A DNA stretch of 64,000 bases from Teratosphaeria epicoccoides (GCA_021401465.1 JADDMT010000012.1:414279-478278); one strand, 5' to 3'. Numbered from the stretch's first letter, positions 21,901-33,844 are shown. Notes: generated by a model from the letters alone, not told the origin. Translations and numbers: made by a program.

Positions 21901-22186
21901 GGGTTCCTCTTCAAACACCAACACAGCGATCCCAACGGCGAGTGCGGGTAACTGCAGGGCTCGTAATGGGACAGGCTATACGACCATCTTCACTACGTAC
22001 ACTGTCACTGGGTGTGACGCCCAGCCTACCTGCCCGGCTTCTGGATATCTTATCGGCAACGGAGCAACAGGGAGCGGTGCTTCCGTTGTGATTACCACGA
22101 ATGCCATGGGCAGCAGTATCACCTACACTCAGATCCCGACTACAGAGAGTATCGTGGCCTCGACTGTGCTCAGCAAGAGCAGGTGA
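18915..22186 (+). CDS. Secreted GH16 family endo-beta-glucanase with long Ser/Thr-rich tail
   Basis: Exons 18915..19106, 19165..19196 and 19246..22186 (about 1054 aa); exon 2 is only 32 nt and bridges the conserved FDKFNFYS-GLDPGTDGHV-YYVNQ stretch. The second intron's donor (GTTCGT) is weak although its branch point TGCTAATG is good. A signal peptide (IVGMLALLSTVQAQS) is followed by a GH16 domain with the catalytic motif GEVDIIEG (two Glu near residues 157 and 162), HMPWGCGTWPAYWLLGPNWP before it and EINSIKVYQ at its end, as in mixed-linkage or 1,3-glucanases acting on cell walls. Then come Ser/Thr-rich linkers, three Cys-rich PAN/apple-like units (around 20.33-20.6, 20.93-21.2 and 21.46-21.72 kb), a Trp-Ser-Thr tract and five 10-residue repeats. 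A consensus donor (GTGAGT) overlaps the stop codon, so further 3' exons are possible. Confidence 0.82.
21758..21907 (+). repeat. Five tandem 30-bp coding repeats (minisatellite)
   Basis: Five in-frame 30-nt units beginning AGTACGAGTGGCACC encode STSGTAAVTM and variants (STSGTATVTM, STSGTATVNL, STGGPAALSV, STSGTRALGS). The first three units are nearly identical and the last two diverged, inside the Ser/Thr-rich tail of the GH16 protein. Confidence 0.9.
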
Positions 22187-23056
22187 GTCACGAATAGTGA
22201 TGTCCATGTACCGAGTCATGACGCTTTCAGCCGCTCGACTGCTTGTTGAAACGACTGCCCGCTTGTTGCCACGGTGAAAGTGGTCAACGATGCTGTCGAC
22301 TGCTCAAGACGTTCGACGATCATTAAGCGCTGACAACCACGGACGGCTTGAATGTTGATGAAATGTCAGGAGTGTTGACAGCCACTGCAAGTTCAATTGC
22401 GATTTCGACGACCATAGGTGTTGCCGAAGTGCCTTCGGCGGTTCGTGGAGCTGGTGCGGCACTCTCGAAGCTGCGATCGCTGTCCTGACGTTTCGAGTCG
22501 ATCGCTCCATCCGTGTTCTAAAGCACATGCACCATCATACAAAAGACAGCCACAGTCACCGTAAGACTGACCATTGTTTCACATCGGTCAGCATCACCTA
22601 CAGCGTGTCTCTGACAGTCTTTCATTTTCTAGCGGCAGCGCTCGAGTCAGCGCCACCGCGAGCAGCGGATCCCCGAGAGTACGTTATCATTTCGCTGAAG
22701 GGTCAGTGTGATCTCGTACGCTCAGGCCATAGGTTCAGCCCGACAGCCGCTTGTAAGACATGCAACGGTCTGCTGGAATAGAGCGAATGATCAATCGAGT
22801 GGGACAGAAGACGTTGTCTACGGGGACAGATCTAATGCTGTGTTAGCTTTGACACGCAAAGCTGGGACCGGCACATGATGCAGATACAGACAATTCCTGG
22901 CAAGTTCTGTGTTATGCCTTGTTGGATCTTTTGAACATCACTACCGGAGTACACTTGCTCTCCGGGCACATTCGGACATGATTGCTCATCTGGCTGTATA
23001 CATGTACAGCTCGCTGAGACTGTCCTTACACTGCAAATCGCAAGGTCGACTTCGGC
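22187..23056. other. Intergenic region, possible extra 3' exons of the GH16 gene
   Basis: About 870 nt. Downstream of the donor at 22184 there are Ser/Thr-rich open stretches on the plus strand: SGVLTATASSIAISTTIGVA near 22365-22430, and QKTATVT near 22540 followed by GTAAGA and later a TTTCTAG acceptor at 22635 preceding GSARVSATASSGSP. They resemble tails of fungal cell-wall glycosidases, but I cannot join them in phase without a break (a TAA lies near 22324). Confidence 0.35.
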
Positions 23057-23620
23057 TCATGCATCGAAGTCGTGCTCCTCCTTGTCCGGACCAGCCCACT
23101 TAATCTTGTACGTAGGCACCCCTTGGTGACGCCCTTGCCACTCGTGACGATGGGAACCAAAGCCTTCTGCTTCCGGCTGTGGAATCCGCGGCATCATCCC
23201 CATCTTCACGACGACCTTGCCCGCGTAAAGCGCGGTCTTCGAACAGACGGGGCTGGACTGAAGTCAGTCGTGGTCACAGCACCTACATTGGAGAGGCTTG
23301 ACTCACTTTCCGTCCTTGCCACAGAAGCTGCGATACACCGGGTTCCCACTCAGAGTCGCCAGATCCTCATACGTCTTCAAGGTCCCATCACGGTCATGAA
23401 CGTCGACCTTGTCCTCGTCCATGAGCAGATTGGAAGCGACATAGGATCCTGCGACCTTCCGGCAGTTGGCACAGTGACACAGATGGCCTCTTGGCCTGTC
23501 AAAGAGTCCTTTCTCCTTGATTGTCACAGTGATGGAGCCACACAGACATGATCCCGATATGCCGTCCGCGAATTCATCCGTCGAGTGCTGCTTTGGGTCT
23601 CCGGTCGGTGCATCAGGCAT
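23057..23620 (-). CDS. GFA/CENP-V fold glutathione-dependent formaldehyde-activating-like protein
   Basis: Exons 23620..23307 and 23252..23057; the 54-nt intron has GTGAGT/CAG ends, phase 2. The product is 169 aa. Zinc-site motifs: GSCLCGSITVTI (first Cys pair), CHCANCRKVAGSYVASNLLM (second set), and after the splice GNPVCSKTALYAGKVVVKMG, PRIPQPEAEGFGSHRHEWQG, typical of fungal GFA proteins. The fold is that of Gfa (S-hydroxymethyl-glutathione synthase) and the mitotic factor CENP-V; most fungal members have unknown substrates. The third motif reads FCGKDGNPV where many members have F-C-x-x-C-G, so one zinc ligand is replaced by Asp. Start: the ATG at 23620 (MPDAPTGDPKQHS). Divergent from mph1, about 535 nt away. 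Confidence 0.83.
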
Positions 23621-24155
23621 CGTGAGAGTTTGCAATCCTATGCTGCTGATGAAAAGAACCCTGATGGTAAGATGGAATGTTGTAGTGGACTGGATTGCAT
23701 TGCATACATTACGTAGCTTGCCTTGACGTAGTGTTTTTGCAGCTGGGTGTGTATTTGAGCAATGAGCTCACAGTCTCCGCACTTGGTAGTTCCCTTCGAC
23801 CAGTCCATCGCGGCATCTGGACCGGTAGCACCGCAAATCGGCAGCGATGGGAATAGCGGAAATAATGAGATTTGATGGGTGCATGCCTGTGAGCGCTCGA
23901 TGTGTAGTGTTGCATGATTGATGCTTGCACTACTACACGACTGCCGGACGGGCCATCAACGGTGTAATTAATTCGAAATGTGTACTGCTGCATACACGCA
24001 TTCGTACCGCGGTGGACACCTCGCGTTAGTTTCGCGTTGGATGCCTTAGGCTCACATCGCGTTAAGTCGCGTAATGGCACGGCTTACCTCACTCAGAAAA
24101 CTCCATGATGAGGTTACACATCGAGTGAAGTGGTCTTACGAGCACAGATGATGCA
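23621..24155. other. Divergent promoter region between the GFA gene and mph1
   Basis: About 535 nt. A 123-codon minus-strand frame (23709..24080) has no recognisable content. Nothing else seen. Confidence 0.4.
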
Positions 24156-26984
24156 ATGCCGCACAGCGGAGACTTCGGCATAGACGACGATGATACCATT
24201 TTCCTAGCTGCCGCAACGCAAGGAGAGGTCTCGCAGGATGGAGGTGGCTTCGCGGCCTCACCACGGCCTATCAAGCGCCGCAGGATACGAAAGAAGGCAA
24301 GGCAGCTCGATGGAGCAGACACTGATGGGCCGGAATGGTCAGAGACCGATGAAGAGGCACACAGTCCTCCCAAGAATGCCCACCTCGCAGCGAATGATGC
24401 CACAAGCGACGCACCCGCGAGTGGCGACGAGGGTGGCGCAACGGACGAAGAGTATTACTTCCCCGGCGAGCTAGGCGAGGCAGAGGATCTTGGACTTCAG
24501 AAGACCTCGAAATACAAGATCCACATCCCGAAAATTGGTGGTCAATTCAAGGATGTGATCTTCACCCAAACACAGGCTGGACTGGACTCAACCCCTGGAC
24601 GGCTGCGGGGCCCGATATGGAAGAAGCCAAAAGCTCCATCGACTCATGTCCTGACAAATACGACGAGTGCGGCCGTCAACCAGACCTCTCGCGGTGGCAT
24701 TGCCGGCCGATCGAGTCCGAAACTTCTAAATAGCTTCGCGCGAACTGAGGCTGCCGCTCAGAGACCGACTGCCATTGACGACGATGCCCGCTTAGCTGCG
24801 AAGCTGCAGGCCGAAGAACATGCGGCATCGGATCGAATTCCTTCAGCAGGTACACAACCCGCTGCACAGGTCCACGCCGAGCTCATCGATATCCCCTCGG
24901 ACGCTTTCTCCTCGTCGCCAGAGAAGCCGCCGAATCTGAAAGCTCCGCAGACTGGTCTTAAGCAGCTGAACCTTTGGGGTCGGGCGTCCACTCAGGCCAT
25001 TAGCGTCTCACAAATGGCCAAGAAAAGACACGTGTGGCCACTCAAAGGTCGCGAAGAGCCACCGACGCATCACAAGCTCGACGAAGAAGAAATGAAAACT
25101 TGGGTCTATCCGACGAATCTTGGCAAGATTCGCGACTACCAATACAATATTGTCAGCCGTAGTCTCTACCATAATACACTCGTCGCGCTACCAACGGGTC
25201 TCGGCAAAACGTTCATCGCAGCGACTGTTATGCTTAACTACTATCGCTGGACCACAAATGCTCAGGTCGTCTTCATGGCCCCGACCAAACCACTTATAGC
25301 TCAGCAAATGGACGCCTGCTATAATGTCGTTGGCATACCTCGTAGGGACACCGTCCTTATGACCGGCGAGACAATACCGGCCGTACGTGGAGACGAATGG
25401 CTGGAGAAACGTGTCTTCTTCATGACACCCCAGACCGTGATCAACGACCTCAAGACAGGCATTTGCGATCCAAAGCGGATCGTTCTGATCATTGTGGATG
25501 AGGCGCACAAAGCGACTGGCAGCTATGCTTACACAGAGGTCATTGCATTCATGCGGCGGTTCAATAGCAGCTTTCGCGTCTTGGCGCTCACTGCAACACC
25601 TGGCTCGACGGTTGACGCTGTTCAGGCGGTTATCGACCACCTTGGAATCGCTCGGGTTGAGCTTCGTACAGAGCTGTCGCTTGACATCCGGCCGTATACA
25701 CACGAGAAGGAGATTGCGAAGGAGGTCTTCGACTATAGTGAGGAGCAGCAGCTGATCATGGACCACATCTCCAAAGCTCTCAAATCGCCTTTGGAGAAGC
25801 TCAATGCGCAGAACGCATATTGGTCAAAGGACCCTATGATGTTGACCGCGTACGGACTGACGCAGGCAAGGCAGATGTGGTCCGCTTCAGATGCTGGAAG
25901 GAAAGCACCAATGTGGGCCAAAGGTCAGGTCAACGCTTGCTTCACGGTGCTGTCGCAGGCAGCGCATCAGATCGGCCTACTCAAGAATCACGGCATCCGA
26001 CCATTCTACACTGGTATGCTAGCATTCCAACGCTCAGTCGACAACGGCGACACGAAAGGCAAGAATGCTAAGCAAGTCGTCGAACACGAAGACTTTGGCA
26101 AAATGATGAGCCGAATACGTGGCTGGACCAATGATCCTGACTTCATCGGTCACCCCAAGCTACACTACCTGCGGGAGGTGGTGCTGAATCATTTCCTCGA
26201 TGCTGCTGAGGGTGCAAAAGGTCCTGAACTGCCGCCCAGCGCGACCAGAGTCATGGTATTCGCGTCGTATCGGGACTCTACCGACGAGATTGTACGTGTG
26301 CTGAAACGCAATGATCCTCTAATCCGTCCACACGTCTTCGTTGGCCAGGCTGCTAGCTCGAGCGGCGAGGGTATGAATCAGAAGAGGCAGAACGAAGTCA
26401 TCCACGACTTCAAAGCTGGCCAGTTCAACACCCTTGTCGCTACTTCTATCGGCGAAGAAGGTCTTGACATAGGCGACGTTGACCTGATTGTCTGCTATGA
26501 CGCCTCCTCTTCGCCCATTCGGATGCTACAGCGCATTGGCCGCACTGGTCGAAAGCGTGTTGGCAAAGTGGTATTGCTTTTGATGAGAGGCAAAGAGGAA
26601 AACGACTATGCGAAGGCCCAAGACAACTATGCTTATATACAGAAGACCATTGCCGACGACAGTAAATACAGCTACCGAGAGGATCAAAGCCCACGCATCG
26701 TGCCGAAGGAAATTAGACCTGTAGTCGATCGGCGTGTCATTGAGATCCCTATCGAAAACAGTCAGCCGATTGATCTCAACGAGAAAGGAAGACGCGCCAG
26801 AGGCAGAGTCAAGAAGAGGCCAGCGAAGCAGTTCCACATGCCAGATGGCGTCCGAACCGGGTTCACCAAGGCTTCCAAGCTGGGCGCTAGCGGCGACGAG
26901 GATGCAGAAGACGATGAGCCAAACCCCAGGAAGAGACGCGGTGCACGGAATCACAAAGCATTTCAGTCAGGCAAGATACCATTC

Positions 26985-27020
<36 letters not shown>

Positions 27021-27860
27021 ATGGCCTTGCCGTTCTTGCAGGATGTTCTGCTCAACGATGCGCAAGAAGCAGAGCTGGAGAAGTGCTACGCCCATGTTGC
27101 CGACGATACCGACGTTGTCATCCAGGCACCAGATGCTGCCAGTCATCCAAAGGCCATGAGACATCTTGGACCAACACAGTACGTTCAGCATGGCCTTGCT
27201 GCAAAGAGAGTGTCAAATGCCGTTCGTGCGCTGCGCTCCATGGACGAGAGCAGGCTGGAACGTCTCAGGCTTGTCCCTGATCCGCAGCTAGTGCGCGACA
27301 CCGGCGAGGCAGGCGTCAGACTTGCCAGCCCCGAGCCTGAACAAGGTGGCTCTGATGCAGACTTGCCGACTATGCCATTGCACGCAACAAAGGTCAAGAA
27401 ACCACGGGGCCGTTCTCCGAAGGACAACATCATCGTTCGCGCACATTCCTATGTTGACGGCCATAGCAACGCAGCAATGGAAGGTGACGAGTCGGAGCCC
27501 GAGCCGACGCCAGCAGACATGCGCATTGGTACTCAGGGCATCGACCTTGGGTCTGCTGATACGAGCGGCGAGGATGAAGACGAGGAGCCGGACAGCGAGC
27601 TCGCTGCCTTCATTGCTAGGAGTGATGAAGTGATTGAGGCCGAGACGTCGTCTCTGCTTGCCAGTGATTCGCCACTAACGAAAGGCAGAGGCTCAAGGGG
27701 AAGGGTCACAGACAAGAGCGCTCCGCAACTCGTTGACTCGGATGAGGACGCGGAGGTCGCGGCTTTGGAGTCAAGTGAAAGCGATGCCACAATCACGGAC
27801 GGCGCGTCGAAAGCAAATCGCAATAAGAAAAGGTTGATTATTGATAGTGACAGCGAATGA
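24156..27860 (+). CDS. mph1: ATP-dependent DNA helicase Mph1 (FANCM family)
   Basis: A single exon, 1234 aa. Mph1/FANCM is a 3'-5' DNA helicase/translocase that remodels stalled forks, dissociates D-loops and suppresses crossovers. Residues about 325-340 hold the Q-like motif (LGKIRDYQYNIVSRSLYHNT), Walker A is ALPTGLGKT (about 345-353), motif II is VDEAH (about 446), motif III ALTATPG, and the second RecA lobe ends with the QRIGRTGRKRVGK motif VI (about 790). Between the lobes lies the helical insert characteristic of the FANCM/Hef group. The N-terminus is acidic and contains a basic patch (RRRIRKKARQ); the C-terminal 350 residues are disordered and acidic with a (Glu-Pro)6 tract, ending KKRLIIDSDSE. 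Such C-terminal tails in Mph1 carry partner-binding motifs, not resolvable here. Nearby ATGs at 24148 and 24151 are out of frame. Confidence 0.96.
26985..27020 (+). repeat. Hexanucleotide repeat (GAGCCG)6 in mph1
   Basis: Six perfect GAGCCG units encode (Glu-Pro)6. They sit in the disordered C-terminal region of Mph1 and are length-variable in principle without disturbing the frame. Confidence 0.95.
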
Positions 27861-28098
27861 GCTGCAGTAGGTTTATGCTGGGCTTAAATGAATCGCCTTG
27901 CGCTCCAAGTACCCGAGCATGGGCGTCAACGACATTCTGCGATCGTTTGGAACTGATATTGCTCTAGGAATGGTTGCTCACATGTGCATGACCCGTGATA
28001 TAGTAAGCATCGCTCGAATAGCTTTCAAGTGCCAGCGGTTGTCCGACCACATTGGTACATCTCTCGAACGCCTCTTATGTACTAAAATCATTCGCAAC

Positions 28099-29751
28099 CT
28101 ACTTCCCGCCAAATTCAACAACCTCCTCATGGTGCACAGACTTCTTGCGCATGGCAGTGTCCTGGATCTCGGCGAGTGTAATACTCCTTCCACCACCAAC
28201 CACTTGTACGTCCTGGAAGGACACAGTGGGCACAAAGCCCTTAGATTGCCACGCCTTGCCAACTTTGGCGTAGAGCTCGTCGACTTGTTCGAGGGAAAGA
28301 CCCTTTGTCTCGTAGATTAGTGCCCACGTGAAGAAGATGCAGACGAAGCAGAAGCCTCCCCAGATGAAGAACACCTTGGATTGCAAGTTTGCGTTGCCTG
28401 GGCCCGAGTCGACGAGGTAGGGCGTGGCGTATGCAATTGCCCAATTGAGCAGCCAGTTCGAGGCGGTGGTCATGGAAAGCGACTTGGAGCGCACCTTCAA
28501 GGGGAAGATCTCACCAGTCACGACCCAGGCGCAGGGCCCCCACGAGCAGGCGAAGAAGAAGATGTACATGCAGACGAATGCGACCAGAGCGGACTGACCG
28601 GCTGGATTCTCGGTACCAATGCCGGTGCCGACGCCTGCGACGATGAACTGGCAGACCGCCATGCCAACGGCGCCGAACATGAGGAGTGGACGACGTCCCC
28701 AGGCTTCGACCATGTAGAGACCCGGGAAGGTGGAGGCGACGTTGACGCCGGAGGTGATCATGCTGACGACGAAGGCATCGGTGAGGCCAGAATTCTTGAA
28801 GTATGATGTGCCGTAGTAGAAAATGAAGTTCACGCCACTCAGCTGCTGCAGAGCTTGAAGCAAGCACCCGGTAGCGAGTCGTCTGCCCAGACTGCCTTTG
28901 AAGCAGTCAAGATAGCTGGCTTTGCCCAAAGACATTTCGTATTCGTGGTTCGCAGTGATTTCGCTGAGCTCCTCGACGAGCGAAGGGTGGTCAACGTTGA
29001 GTCTTCGAAGCCTGGAGAGAGACCTGGCAGCCAGCTCTGGCTTGCCACGTTTGATGTACATGCGCGGTGTTTCAGGCAGGATGAGCATGCCACAGAACAG
29101 AATCAAGGCCCAGGCGAACTGGATGGCGATCGGGATACGGTATGACCCACTGTCGTTGCGGTCGGCGAAGGAGTGGTCGAAAACGGCCGCCAGCAACAGG
29201 CCAATCGTGATGGCCAACTGGTATGCACCAACGATCGTACCACGAATCCATTTCGGCGCCTACCGTATGCATGTTAAATCATGACTGTGGAAATGGCATC
29301 GTTCTTAAGGACAGCTTACTGTTTCAGCTTGGTACAGTGGGATTTGGGCAGAAATGAGGCCCACACCGAAGCCAGCGAAGAATCGACCAGCAACGAACAG
29401 AGGGATGGTGGTAGCCGCAGTCTGGAGGACGACACCGATTGTGAACCAGACCGTCGAGACCATCAAACCGAATCGACGACCGACCAAGTCAGACAATGGT
29501 CCTGCTGCAAGAGCTCCGAAGAATGTGCCAGCCGAGAGGATGGAGACGATCGTTGACTTCTGATCCGAGGTGATCTGGCCGTCGCCGGTTGTCGAGAAGG
29601 TCTTGAGCCAGTATGGCATGGCTAGAATACCGCCTATGGTACCAGTATCGTAGCCGTAGAGGACGCCGCCAAAGGCCACGAACATGCCGACCACAATGGC
29701 TGGCCATGCTGCCCCCACCGTGCCCGGTGGAGGTTGGACTGAGAAACCCAT
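28099..29751 (-). CDS. MFS hexose/sugar transporter
   Basis: Exons 29751..29320 and 29259..28099; the 57-nt intron has GTAAGC/TAG ends, phase 0. The product is 530 aa with 12 predicted membrane segments. Sugar-porter signatures: GGVLYGYDTGTIGGI in TM1, LSDLVGRRFGL between TM2 and TM3, GRFFAGFGVGLISAQIPLYQ before the splice and APKWIRGTIVGAYQLAITIG after it, PETPRMYIKRGK at the end of TM6, QQLSGVNFIFYYGTSYF in TM7, GRRPLL, and YETKGLSLEQVDELY after TM12. These are the marks of fungal high-affinity glucose/monosaccharide permeases of the plasma membrane; the sugar cannot be fixed from sequence. Convergent with mph1, stops about 240 nt apart. Confidence 0.93.
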
Positions 29752-31452
29752 TGTGGTTCTGAGCGTATCTCAGTTGCTCTGCCTCTGGTTGTTCGCTCTA
29801 GAGTGAAACGCCTCGAGGGTGGGGACGACTGAACAACGAGCTGGAAGATCCTTAGCTGCCGGGGCTTGTTATACGTATGAAGATCCTGCCCACGCAAGGT
29901 CTTGACAGCGCGGCAGAAGTCGGCGAGCCATTTCGCGACAAGTTGCTGCTGTGGCCCTGGTCACGCTCACATGTGGGTGCCCCGAGTAAATCTCCGGAAC
30001 ATGGAGCTACAGTCGAACCTTGTTCGCCATGGAGCTTTGACCTGGACCGCTTCACTGCGGCGTATATGGCGCGTTCCCAGCGACTACTAGCTGAATCGTT
30101 CTCGGGCGGGTCATGGTGATCAGTCAGACCCTTTATGCAGATAGTTAGCTTGTTTGGAGCTATTTGACTGCATACAGGTGGCATGCGTGATTCTTCAAGC
30201 GTCAGCTGTGATCCTAATGTGTGGTCCTTTGTGCGGTCCTTGAGACATGGTGCCCGTCCGTGGGAATTCTGCCGATGTCTGGATGTGATCTCCTGGGATC
30301 GTTCGTCCCGACTATGCCAGCATTTATCGTCCATTTCATATAGATTGCAGACTGATTGTTGGTCTTGCCGACAGCCTTGGTCAGATTGTACCCGTACGTA
30401 GCCTCGCTCGTTTGTCACGAACTGTACTGGAGGTCGGGCCGTGGTGTAGTCCAGTTCCAACCTCGATCGGCCCTTTGGTGTTTTCCCGATCATCCGTGCA
30501 TCCCTGCACGGGCCATAGCGGAGGAGCTGGGGAGCCTCACGCACACTTTACCGCACTAGTGGTTGGCATGTCCAACTTACAAGTTGCACGCACCCATCGA
30601 GCATTACGCTCCACCCAGAACCACACCGAACATAAGTCGACATGTGTTGTTGAAGAGGCTTCCATGACGCTAGATCTTTTTTCTTCTTTCGGCTGGAGAA
30701 GCGCCCGGTCCATCCCCTGCCGCCAAGTCTCTACTTCGTATCATTGATTTTAGGGTCTGAAACCTTGCTAACCTCAGGTCGACTCAAGTCCACACGCCGT
30801 GAGACGCCGCGCTTCTCCGTCACACACACGGTGGCATCGCGGTGTAATATGCAGCGCCAATGGAGCACGATGGAGTGCAGCTACCGACCCAAGTTCGAGA
30901 TCCGGAGGGAGGTACTCTCACAGTGATCGGGTGACGATCTTGACGCAATCGTCAGCAGACAGACTGCAAACGACGAGTTTCTCCTCGTCTCATGCGTACC
31001 ATGCAAAGATATCCTCGCTGCGACGCCACTGACCCCGACCCGAATGAACCTGGCTCCTGCCAGCGCGCTTGAAATGCTAAGAGCGCTGGTGATGTGGACG
31101 GCGTGATTTGACGTTCTGGCACAATCGCGGGGCACAGTGTAGTCGCGGCTGGCGTGGACCCCATCTGCGTGCATGGTCATCACGCGAAGGAAGAAACCAC
31201 AGCCCACAGCTCATGAGGGACAAGCCGAGTCTGGCAGAGCCACACGCGCCGACGTCGCCACGGCAGTGCACCAACCTCGTGCGTACTGTCTCGGGGGAGG
31301 AAGGACTCGGAATTTGCGTTAACGTACGATTATGAGTAGCTTTTTGCAGATATACTCTATGCTCTGGGGCATTCCACGATGGAACCCGAATTAAACCGAC
31401 CTTCACCACAATTGTTCGTGCTTCCACAAATCGGACACAAAAATCAGGATAG
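29752..31452. other. Long intergenic region upstream of the sugar transporter
   Basis: 1.7 kb. A 230-codon minus-strand frame (29852..30544) shows no domain, low hydrophobic periodicity and overlapping open frames on the other strand, so I do not call it. The size is consistent with a regulated promoter for the transporter gene, but I did not establish individual sites. Confidence 0.4.
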
Positions 31453-32816
31453 TCAAGAGCCCTTGCCTTGTTGCTTCTCCTTCGCGCTCAGAGCGCTCAG
31501 GCTCCTTTCTCTGAGTGTGTCCTCTGCGGCGCGGGAGCCCCATTCCCGACTCTGCTGCGCCTGGAGTGCTTTCCACTTTTCTTCCGGGATGGTCAGACAG
31601 CTAATGCCAAGGTAGTCGCAGATGGCGTTGATCACGAGATATGCCCAGCGGAAGTACACAATCACTGAGACAAAGAAGTAGGCCCATAAGTAGTAGTGTT
31701 CCAGTTCCGCTGAAAAGATCGCAGGCAGGCCGAGGTACGGGAGATTGACCAAAATAGCAGCACCAAGTAGTGGCGCAAGGAGTGAGGTCCAGTACGGATA
31801 TGGCTGCCGCGTGAGATGAGCGAGGATTGTCTTGGTCGTCATACGTCCGAAAACGAACGATAGGGTCAAGCACAAAAGACAAAGATGGTTGTCTCTCAGG
31901 AGCGCGGAGTGAGGCGAGCCAAGCCAGGTCACAAGACTACCGGTGAAAATGAACATTGGCAACCACTCCAGAAGGACAGGCAGCATAGGCAGACCCTTGG
32001 CTGACCTGGCTTCCCAGACGTTCCAGACGCAACTCGGCAAGTGTGCTACCGTGAAGCTGCCAAGTAGCAGTGGTGCCCAAACGTCCATAACGCTCAGCCC
32101 ACCGAGCACTTCTCGAAACCCTACGGCCTTGGCAATGGGCTCATGCCAGATTTGAGGGCCGAAGATGCCAGATAGCGCCATGATTGAAGAGGCGATTAGA
32201 AGACCCTCTGTGGGTCCATTGAAATAGCCTAGGTACAGCGTGTGGGTATGGTATGTCTCCCAGGTCGAGAAAAACATGGGCAAGCAAGGAATTAATGCTG
32301 TTAGGGCACCGAGCTTTGTGGGACCCAATGCCATCGCACTCGTTTCCAGTAGTGAAGCCAATGTACAGTTCAGCGAATCAATGCCATGATCAAAGAGCTC
32401 GCCTAGCCCAGAGGAGGTGCCGGTGCGTCTTGCTTGCTTGCCGTCAATGTTGTCCATTGTGCTGTATGCCCAGACTCCGAAAGCGTAGGAAAAATACACC
32501 CAGCTTTGCTGTGGACCTAAGAGGTCCGGGTCAAAGAGCTCTAGGATGCCGATGTTGCCGATGACGAAGAAGAAGCCGAGCAGGGTGACCATATTCGGGG
32601 CGAGCCTTAGCGGAAGGAACTCGACGCAGGCATTCCACTGCGCGGGAGTTTAGCATGTTGCATCAGGCAAGAGGATGGGATACATACGTAATGGCGTAAG
32701 ATATAGTTCGAGATGGGGGATTTGTCTACTGAGCTGTATTTGTACGTTTTGAAATGCTGCAGTGCTTCGGGCGTGATGCATTCGGCTGCTGCCTTGTCTG
32801 GACGGGTATCAGCCAT
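31453..32816 (-). CDS. Choline/ethanolamine phosphotransferase (CPT1/EPT1)
   Basis: Exons 32816..32688 and 32637..31453; the 50-nt intron has GTATGT/CGCAG ends, phase 0. The product is 437 aa. It transfers phosphocholine or phosphoethanolamine from the CDP-alcohol to diacylglycerol, the last step of the Kennedy pathway, in ER/Golgi membranes. The CDP-alcohol phosphatidyltransferase motif D-G-x2-A-R-x8-G-x3-D-x3-D is complete in NIDGKQARRTGTSSGLGELF followed by DHGID (about residues 100-124). The N-terminus reads LQHFKTYKYSSVDKSPISNY and after the splice WNACVEFLPLRLAPN, as in the family. About eight to ten membrane segments follow. The frame is open upstream to an ATG at 32999, which would add an extra hydrophobic segment not expected in the family, so 32816 is preferred. 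Which alcohol is used cannot be decided. Confidence 0.92.
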
Positions 32817-33844
32817 CAGACCATAGATCAGGCCGTATCCCCAGGCACTAACTTTGGCTGACCATGATGCCACGGTCGAAGGTCCAGGGGCGGCCTCGAG
32901 CGTTCTGTAAGATGATATGTATATCCAGAGCGCAAGATTGACGACCGTCAAAGCAGCAACATTGGACAATAGCAAGCTTGGCAGGTACAAGAGGAACATT
33001 CACCTCACGAACGCATAATGTCTTTGGCAATCACCTCGCCGTACATTGACATGTGAAAATCTCAGGTGCGCCCATTGGACCTTTGCGATAACGGCTGCCA
33101 TTATCGGTGCGCGTGGATCCGAATAAGCGCCAAGCACGTGGCTAAGTCCAAAAAAAAGTCGAAGGACATTTGATGTTCTGCCGATAGCAACATGGCAGCC
33201 AATGAAAGGGCTCAAGTTTGAGGGAGGCATGGTAGACAGCAGTAGACAGCAGTCAGGCGTTCCCGATCGTTAACCACCTGCTGTCACCATAATAATGACA
33301 TAGAGTCATCGCGATTGTTCGGTTCTTGGTCTTATCGCACCACGGACCGATCCCGGCACAAGCTCAAGCTTGGACCCACTGACCAGCGTGGTAAATTTCT
33401 GTGTGACTCTTGAAGCATTGGAAGTTTGGTTTCTTGCTTCCTGCGATCTGGACAGGTCACACGATCACCATCCCATATCTTCTGAGCAACAGGTCAGACT
33501 TCATGTCCTTTGCTTCTCTCACCACCGCTCAAGGTACGCACACCGTGACATTGGAGCCGTCCTCCAATTTACACCGCTTGTCAAGAAGCTTTTGGCCGGA
33601 AGAGACGCGATCGCAGAACTATAGCTACACCAATATTGGCTGGTGAAGAGGTAGAATGTCGGCTGACACGTGAGTGCTTCCATCTACAGACTATATCTCG
33701 GACCATCTGTGGAAAGCCAACGTGAACTGAGAGTCACGTTGCCGGACGGCACACGAGACGAGGCTCAACGAAGCACCCAACCCCATCCCACCTACAAAGC
33801 CTTGTATTCGATTTCTTCTTCTCCCACATTAGGAAGGAACGGCT
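32817..33844. other. Divergent promoter region between CPT1-like gene and cpa2
   Basis: About 1 kb. It contains a short direct duplication (GTAGACAGCA repeated head to tail at 33232-33255) and no supported gene. Confidence 0.45.

Noticed and set aside
27898..28320. 140-codon plus-strand frame opposite the transporter gene
   Set aside because: Most of it is the antisense of the well-supported transporter C-terminus.
28381..28806. 141-codon plus-strand frame rich in Asp/Gly
   Set aside because: Antisense shadow of the sugar transporter's membrane segments.
29852..30544. 230-codon open frame on the minus strand upstream of the sugar transporter
   Set aside because: Composition looks random (no hydrophobic core, no motif), competing frames occur on the other strand, and the location fits a promoter.
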